From an uncultured Clostridia bacterium (GTDB lineage Bacteria; Bacillota; Clostridia; TANB77; CAG-508), in assembly GCA_948735595.1 (NCBI GenBank), contig CAPXSA010000005.1:26490-90489 (forward strand): a stretch of 64,000 nt of DNA, read 5' to 3'. The translations under genes and the position numbers were made by a program. Positions 59,562-64,000 of the stretch are shown in pieces; positions within the stretch are counted from its first letter, which is position 1, and each line of letters starts with the position of its first letter. Below the pieces are notes generated by a model. That model was not told the DNA's origin, did not search any database, and was given only the letters and a program-made list of their open reading frames with translations.

Positions 59562-60557
59562 ATGAGAGAATTATTTGTAGAAAAAGTAATTGATACAACA
59601 GAAGATTTTTTAGACAATAACCAAAGAATAAAATTAAAAGGAATACTTACAGAAATATGCTTAAATTATCAAATTGAAATGATAGAACAAACTAAAAAGC
59701 AAGAAACACAAAAGAATAATACAGATATATTGAATAAATTCATATCATCTAAAGAAATTGAAGGTTGCTCAACTAGAACTTTAAATTACTATAAAGATAA
59801 TATAACCAAAATGCTAGATACAATAAATCTTCCAATAGATGAAATTACTACTGAAATATTAAGAAACTACTTAGCTGATTATAAAAGTAATTCAAGTGCA
59901 GGTATGGTAACAATAGATAATATAAGAAGAACATTATCAAGTTTCTTTGCTTGGTTAGAAAATGAAGATTATATTGTTAAAAGTCCAGTTAGAAGAATCC
60001 ATAAAGTAAAAGCAACTAAAAAAGTTAAAGAAACATTTACAGATGAGAATTTAGAAAAGCTAAGAGATACTTGTTCAAATGTAAGAGATTTAGCAATATT
60101 AGAACTATTAATATCAACTGGTATGAGAGTTGGAGAACTTACAAGATTAAATATAGCAGACATGAATTTTGGGGAAAGAAGTTGTATTGTTCTAGGAAAA
60201 GGAAATAGTGAAAGAGAAGTTTATTTTAGTGCAAAAAGTAAAATGTACATTAAGAAATATTTAGAGACAAGAACTGATAATAATGAAGCACTATTTGTAT
60301 CACTTATAAAACCTTATAACAGATTAGGAATATCAGGAATTGAAATTGCTATTAGAAATTTAGGAAGAGAAGCAAATATAAATAAAGTACATCCACATAA
60401 ATTTAGAAGAACAATGGCAACGATGGCTATTGATAAAGGTATGCCAGTTGAACAAGTACAAAAGTTATTAGGACATATAAAAATAGACACAACAATGGAA
60501 TATGCTATGGTTAGCCAAAACAATGTAAAAAATTCGCATAGAAAATATATTACATAG
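59562..60557 (+). CDS. Tyrosine recombinase/integrase
   Basis: 331 aa: SAM-like N-terminal core-binding domain (about 50-145), catalytic domain with Arg in LLISTGMRVGELTRLNI, Lys in LGKGNSEREV, HKFRRTMATMAIDKGMPVEQVQKLLGHIKIDTTMEYAMVS with H-x-x-R, H and Tyr. XerC/D-type. AAGGAGG before the ATG. First gene of the island; likely acts on the 13-bp inverted repeat. Confidence 0.93.
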   Translation: MRELFVEKVIDTTEDFLDNNQRIKLKGILTEICLNYQIEMIEQTKKQETQKNNTDILNKFISSKEIEGCSTRTLNYYKDNITKMLDTINLPIDEITTEILRNYLADYKSNSSAGMVTIDNIRRTLSSFFAWLENEDYIVKSPVRRIHKVKATKKVKETFTDENLEKLRDTCSNVRDLAILELLISTGMRVGELTRLNIADMNFGERSCIVLGKGNSEREVYFSAKSKMYIKKYLETRTDNNEALFVSLIKPYNRLGISGIEIAIRNLGREANINKVHPHKFRRTMATMAIDKGMPVEQVQKLLGHIKIDTTMEYAMVSQNNVKNSHRKYIT

Positions 60558-60677
60558 ACTTTAAAATAATTTGAATATTATATTTAGCAAACAAAGAAAA
60601 TGTGTTTCGATTTTATTGATAAGTATTAGTTTTTATGCTATTATAATAATCATAGAAAATAATTGTTGAGGTGCAAT

Positions 60678-61427
60678 ATGTATAATAAAAAAGAAGTATT
60701 ACAAAAAGTAGATATGTTATATAGTATGTGGAAGAAAGGTAGTCTTGGTGGCGAAGTTATGCCTGAAGATGCAAATCCACATTTAGGTAAATCTTCAGTA
60801 GAAAACTATCTTTATTTTACATTACCTATGGCATTGAACTATCAAAGAAACTCATATAAATTATGGGAAAGTGCATTAAATACATATAATGACAAAGAAA
60901 CTAATTTTGTATTTAATCCTAAAATATGTATAAATAAAACTTTTGAAGAAGTGCAATATGCACTTGTAAAATATAAAATAGCATTACAAAAACAAAAGCA
61001 AACTGAAATATGGTTGTCTCTATGTAAAACATTTGTAGAATTATATGATGGAGATATTAGAAAATTATTTGACTCATTAGATAATGATGTTGATAAGATA
61101 AAAAACTTTATACAAAGAGAAAATAAAAAGAAATTCCCATATTTATCTGGAACAAAAATATGTAACTATTGGCTATATGTGATATATCAATATACAGACA
61201 GAAAATATAAAAATATTAATCAATTAACAGTTGCACCAGATACACATGTAATTCAAGCAACACATAGATTAGGATTAATAACTGATGAAGAATTAAATAA
61301 AAGTGATGTACAGCTGACAGTAGTTGATAGATGGAATGAATTATTTAAAGAAACTAAATATAAACCTATTGATATACATACTCCTTTATGGTTATGGAGT
61401 AGAAATGGTTTTAAGGAGGTCAAGTAA
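60678..61427 (+). CDS. HhH-type DNA glycosylase-like protein
   Basis: Start at ATG 60678 (MYNKKEVLQKVDMLYSMWKKGSLGGE). 249 aa, helical. The segment FPYLSGTKICNYWLYVIYQYTD...VAPDTHVIQATHRLGLITDEELN resembles the HhH-GPD/AGOG-like arrangement (hairpin, then P-D-T-H with a candidate catalytic Asp), and TPLWLWSRNGF resembles related unknown glycosylase-like proteins. I assign the fold with moderate confidence. Ends 1 base before the next gene's ATG. Confidence 0.6.
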   Translation: MYNKKEVLQKVDMLYSMWKKGSLGGEVMPEDANPHLGKSSVENYLYFTLPMALNYQRNSYKLWESALNTYNDKETNFVFNPKICINKTFEEVQYALVKYKIALQKQKQTEIWLSLCKTFVELYDGDIRKLFDSLDNDVDKIKNFIQRENKKKFPYLSGTKICNYWLYVIYQYTDRKYKNINQLTVAPDTHVIQATHRLGLITDEELNKSDVQLTVVDRWNELFKETKYKPIDIHTPLWLWSRNGFKEVK

Positions 61428-61428
61428 A

Positions 61429-62031
61429 ATGAAGGTGTTATTTGCAACAACAAATCCAGCGAAAATAAAGAAATATGCAGAAAAACTAAAAGAGAAAAAT
61501 ATAGAAGTATTAACTATCAAAGATTTAGGAATAAATCTAAAACCAGAAGAAACAGGAAAAAATGCTATAGAAAATGCTTATATAAAAGCAAAAGCATATT
61601 ACGATAAAACCAAAATTATAACTATAGGTATGGATAATAATCTATATATAGAAGAGTTGCCAGAAGAAAAACAACCAGGAACTCATGTAAGAAGAGTAAA
61701 TGGAAAAGAACTAGATGATGATGAAATGATTGAATACTATTGCAACTTGGTTAAAAAATATGGTGGAAAACTAACAGCTAAATGGGTATATGGAATGGTA
61801 ATATATGATGGAAAAGAGCCAAAAGAATATAGTTGGAGTAAGAGCCACTTCTATTTCGTAGATAAGCCTTGTGAAAAAAGAAATATAGGTTATCCATTAG
61901 ACTCAATGTCAATTATGCCAGAATGTAATAAATACTTTGTTGATTTAACGGAAGAAGATAAGAATAGAAATAAAGAGAACTATAAAGAAGATGATGTCAT
62001 TGATTTTATAGTAAATAATTGTAGTAAGTAG
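61429..62031 (+). CDS. Non-canonical purine NTP pyrophosphatase-like protein (RdgB/HAM1 fold)
   Basis: ATG 61429 follows AAGGAGG. 200 aa: MKVLFATTNPAKIKKYAEKL is the HAM1 nucleotide loop, ETGKNAIENAYIKAKAYYDKTKIITIGMDNNLYIEELPE the metal-binding region (the usual ADDSGLEV is GMDNNLYI). Longer and more divergent than housekeeping RdgB. It would remove ITP/dITP-type or modified nucleotides. Between two glycosylase-like genes. Confidence 0.85.
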   Translation: MKVLFATTNPAKIKKYAEKLKEKNIEVLTIKDLGINLKPEETGKNAIENAYIKAKAYYDKTKIITIGMDNNLYIEELPEEKQPGTHVRRVNGKELDDDEMIEYYCNLVKKYGGKLTAKWVYGMVIYDGKEPKEYSWSKSHFYFVDKPCEKRNIGYPLDSMSIMPECNKYFVDLTEEDKNRNKENYKEDDVIDFIVNNCSK

Positions 62032-62043
62032 GAGTAATAAAAA

Positions 62044-62691
62044 ATGCAATTAGAAGATTTAAAAGTAGAATATGACAAATTACAAATAAAATATGGAGCA
62101 AAAGAATTAACATCTATATATAATGGTGGATGTACTAATAATCCAGATATTTGCTTTGTTTTTATGAATCCAACAGGTAGAAATATTGCTTCAGATCCTA
62201 ATTGGAAAGGTAGAAGATCTCCATGGATAGGAACTAAAAATATATGGAAACTATTTTATAGAATAGGACTACTTGATGAAGAAATATATGAGAATATTGT
62301 GGCAAAGAAACCTCAAGAATGGGATGAAAGATTCGCAGATTTAGTATATGAAAATGTAGAAAAGCATAAATATTTCATAACTAATTTAGGAAAGTGTACA
62401 CAAGTAGATGCAAGAGTATTACCTAATTCTGTTTATACCCAATATTTAGATTTATTGTGTAAAGAAATAGAAATAATTAATCCAAAAATAATTATAACAT
62501 TAGGAAATCAAGTTAGTTCTATTGTATTAAATCAAAATATATCTGTTTCACAATGCAGAAAGCAAAATTTTTTCAAGAACATTGCAGGAAAAGAATATAA
62601 AGTATATCCAGTTTATTATCCTATTGGAAATGGTATGATGAACATAGAAAAAGCAATAGAAGATATTAAATTTATAATAGAAACTAATTAA
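62044..62691 (+). CDS. Uracil-DNA glycosylase superfamily protein
   Basis: 215 aa: PDICFVFMNPTGRN (UDG motif A-like), YFITNLGKCTQ, PKIIITLGNQVSSIVLN and VYPVYYPIGNGMMN (motif B-like, H-P-S replaced). Related to family 4/5/6 UDGs; no Fe-S cysteine set. Likely removes or recognises a modified base or nucleotide. 12 bases after the ITPase-like gene. Confidence 0.75.
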   Translation: MQLEDLKVEYDKLQIKYGAKELTSIYNGGCTNNPDICFVFMNPTGRNIASDPNWKGRRSPWIGTKNIWKLFYRIGLLDEEIYENIVAKKPQEWDERFADLVYENVEKHKYFITNLGKCTQVDARVLPNSVYTQYLDLLCKEIEIINPKIIITLGNQVSSIVLNQNISVSQCRKQNFFKNIAGKEYKVYPVYYPIGNGMMNIEKAIEDIKFIIETN

Positions 62692-62707
62692 AGAGAGGTG
62701 ATTAGTA

Positions 62708-63721
62708 TTGAATAATATAGAAAATTTAAAAGATTTAATCATATACCAAAGTCAAAATAACGAAAATATATCTGTTGAAGTTTTGTATAATGAAGAAGAC
62801 TTTTGGCTAACTCAAAAGTCAATGTCAAAATTATTCAATGTAGCAGAAAATAATATAACATATCATTTACAAAATATCTTTAAAACAAAAGAATTAGAGC
62901 AAGATTCAGTTACTCAAAAAATTAGAGTAACTGCTTCAGATGGAAAAAAATATAATACAAATTTTTACAGTTTAGATGCCATTATAGCAGTTGGTTATAG
63001 AGTAAATTCAAAAGAAGCAACAGATTTTAGAATTTGGGCAACAAAAACTTTAAAAGAATATATAAAAAAAGGATTTGTTGTTAATAGTGAAATGTTAAAA
63101 AATGGACCAAAATTTGGAAAAGATTACTTTGATGAATTATTAGTTAAGATAAAAGAAATTAGAGCAAGTGAAAGAAGATTTTATCAAAAAATAACTGATA
63201 TATACAAAGAATGTAGTTTTGACTATGATAAAAATAGTGAAACAACACAAGAGTTTTACAAAAATGTTCAAAATAAGTTACATTTTGCTATTACTGGTAT
63301 GACAGCACCTGAAATAATTTACAATAGAGTAGATAGCAAAAAAGAGAATATGGGTCTAACAACTTGGAAAAATGCACCAAATGGAAAAATACTTGAAACA
63401 GATGTAACAATAGCTAAAAATTATCTTTCCCAAGAAGAAATTACAGAGCTAAATAATTTAGTATCTATGTATCTTGACTATGCAGAAAGACAAGTAAAAC
63501 TAGGTAAGATTATTTCAATGCAAGAGTGGAAAGAAAAGTTAGAAGTATTCTTAAAAATTAACGAATATAACATTTTAAAAGATAATGGAAAAATAAAAAG
63601 AGAAATAGCAGATAAGTTAGCTTTAGATGAATATAAAAAGTATAGAGTTATACAAGACAAAAATTATATTTCAGACTTTGATGAGTTAGTAACAGAAACA
63701 AAAAAATTAAATAACATCTAA
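62708..63721 (+). CDS. RhuM-family protein
   Basis: 337 aa starting with TTG after AGAGAGGTG. VEVLYNEEDFWLTQKSMSKLFNVAENNITYHLQNIF and TASDGKKYNTNFYSLDAIIAVGYRVNSKEATDFRIWATKTLKEYIKKGFV are RhuM hallmarks; the C-terminal part (about 150-337) carries no Fic motif. RhuM genes are frequent in defence and mobile islands. Its stop codon's last base is the first base of the right inverted repeat. Confidence 0.9.
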   Translation: MNNIENLKDLIIYQSQNNENISVEVLYNEEDFWLTQKSMSKLFNVAENNITYHLQNIFKTKELEQDSVTQKIRVTASDGKKYNTNFYSLDAIIAVGYRVNSKEATDFRIWATKTLKEYIKKGFVVNSEMLKNGPKFGKDYFDELLVKIKEIRASERRFYQKITDIYKECSFDYDKNSETTQEFYKNVQNKLHFAITGMTAPEIIYNRVDSKKENMGLTTWKNAPNGKILETDVTIAKNYLSQEEITELNNLVSMYLDYAERQVKLGKIISMQEWKEKLEVFLKINEYNILKDNGKIKREIADKLALDEYKKYRVIQDKNYISDFDELVTETKKLNNI

Positions 63722-63733
63722 GCGACAACTTAC
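63721..63733 (+). repeat. Right 13-bp inverted repeat of the integrase island
   Basis: AGCGACAACTTAC, exact reverse complement of 59394-59406, starting at the last base of the RhuM stop codon. Confidence 0.65.
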
Positions 63734-63749
63734 AATCTAGAGGTGTAAG

Positions 63750-64000
63750 ATGGAATATAAAGAATATGGATCAAAGAATAATGATACTATAATTTTATTG
63801 CATGGTGGCGGTCTTTCTTGGTGGAATTATATAGATGAAATAGGATTGCTTAAAGATGGATTTCACATAGTTATCCCTATACTAGACGGACATTCGAATA
63901 GTGATACAAATTTTACTTCCATTGAAAGTAATGCTTTAGAAATAATAAATTTTATAAATGATAATTATAATGGAAAAGTAAAACTAATTGGAGGATTATC
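63750..64000 (+). CDS. Alpha/beta hydrolase, N-terminal part (cut by window end)
   Basis: ATG 63750 after AGAGGTG: MEYKEYGSKNNDTIILLHGGGLSWWNYIDEI, with the oxyanion-hole HGGG, and KVKLIGGL leading to where the nucleophile elbow would follow beyond the window. Outside the inverted repeat, so probably host DNA. Confidence 0.8.
   Translation, partial: MEYKEYGSKNNDTIILLHGGGLSWWNYIDEIGLLKDGFHIVIPILDGHSNSDTNFTSIESNALEIINFINDNYNGKVKLIGGL

Noticed and set aside
59393..63733. The 13-bp inverted repeat as an IS-element terminus.
   Set aside because: There is no transposase of the DDE type inside, no target duplication is visible, and the recombinase is of the tyrosine class.

Overview
The window is AT-rich DNA from a spore-forming, low-GC Firmicute, most likely an anaerobic clostridium. 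Pointers are a small acid-soluble spore protein, a Spo0A-type DNA-binding domain, bifunctional AdhE, the GatCAB amidotransferase, a short archaeal-type ProRS and the CtsR-McsA-McsB-ClpC stress operon. I saw no rRNA, tRNA or CRISPR array.

Layout. 0-2.4 kb: fusA (3' end) and tuf. 2.5-9 kb: two toxin-antitoxin pairs, an SH3/NlpC wall hydrolase and comEC. 9-19.7 kb: adhE, a Spo0A-C-domain protein, gatCAB, a GntR/ABC operon, rpsT and hpf. 19.7-30 kb: a spore protein, a Tim44-like/SPFH pair, a HAD phosphatase and the ctsR operon. 29.85-30.39 kb: a promoter-to-terminator transcription unit carrying tandem ribosome-binding sites, each followed by a 9-codon mini-gene. 30.4-46.3 kb: housekeeping and small genes (CDF transporter, cysteine desulfurase, split TauE/SafE, SSB, ScpB, ProRS, DUF4364, an MBOAT/DHHW acetylation pair). 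46.4-59.4 kb: an accessory stretch of many short single-gene units, several separated by compact terminator-promoter elements. 59.4-63.7 kb: an island with a tyrosine recombinase, two glycosylase-like proteins, an ITPase-like protein and a RhuM protein, bounded by a 13-bp inverted repeat.

The main observation is about decoding. In the AT-rich genes I found nine in-frame CGG codons. None of the nine is needed as a sense codon. At seven of them (relE, comEC twice, the HAD phosphatase, the TauE half, DUF4364, the MBOAT gene) the zero frame soon stops, and family-like protein resumes exactly when the C of CGG is skipped and GGN is read as glycine. The other two (the third comEC site and the gene at 34,375) behave the same way but lack homology support. 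This looks like genome-wide +1 recoding at an unassigned or starved CGG codon, or CGGN quadruplet decoding, rather than independent pseudogenes.

A contrasting class of solitary genes (2.5, 8.5, 12.0, 36.3 kb and the mini-gene unit at 30 kb) has higher GC, its own consensus promoter, a short 5' UTR hairpin and usually its own terminator. These contain CGG in the zero frame, usually near the start, and must decode it normally to be made. Whether the two classes are expressed under different conditions is the most interesting open question.

All assignments come from reading the sequence; no database search was run.
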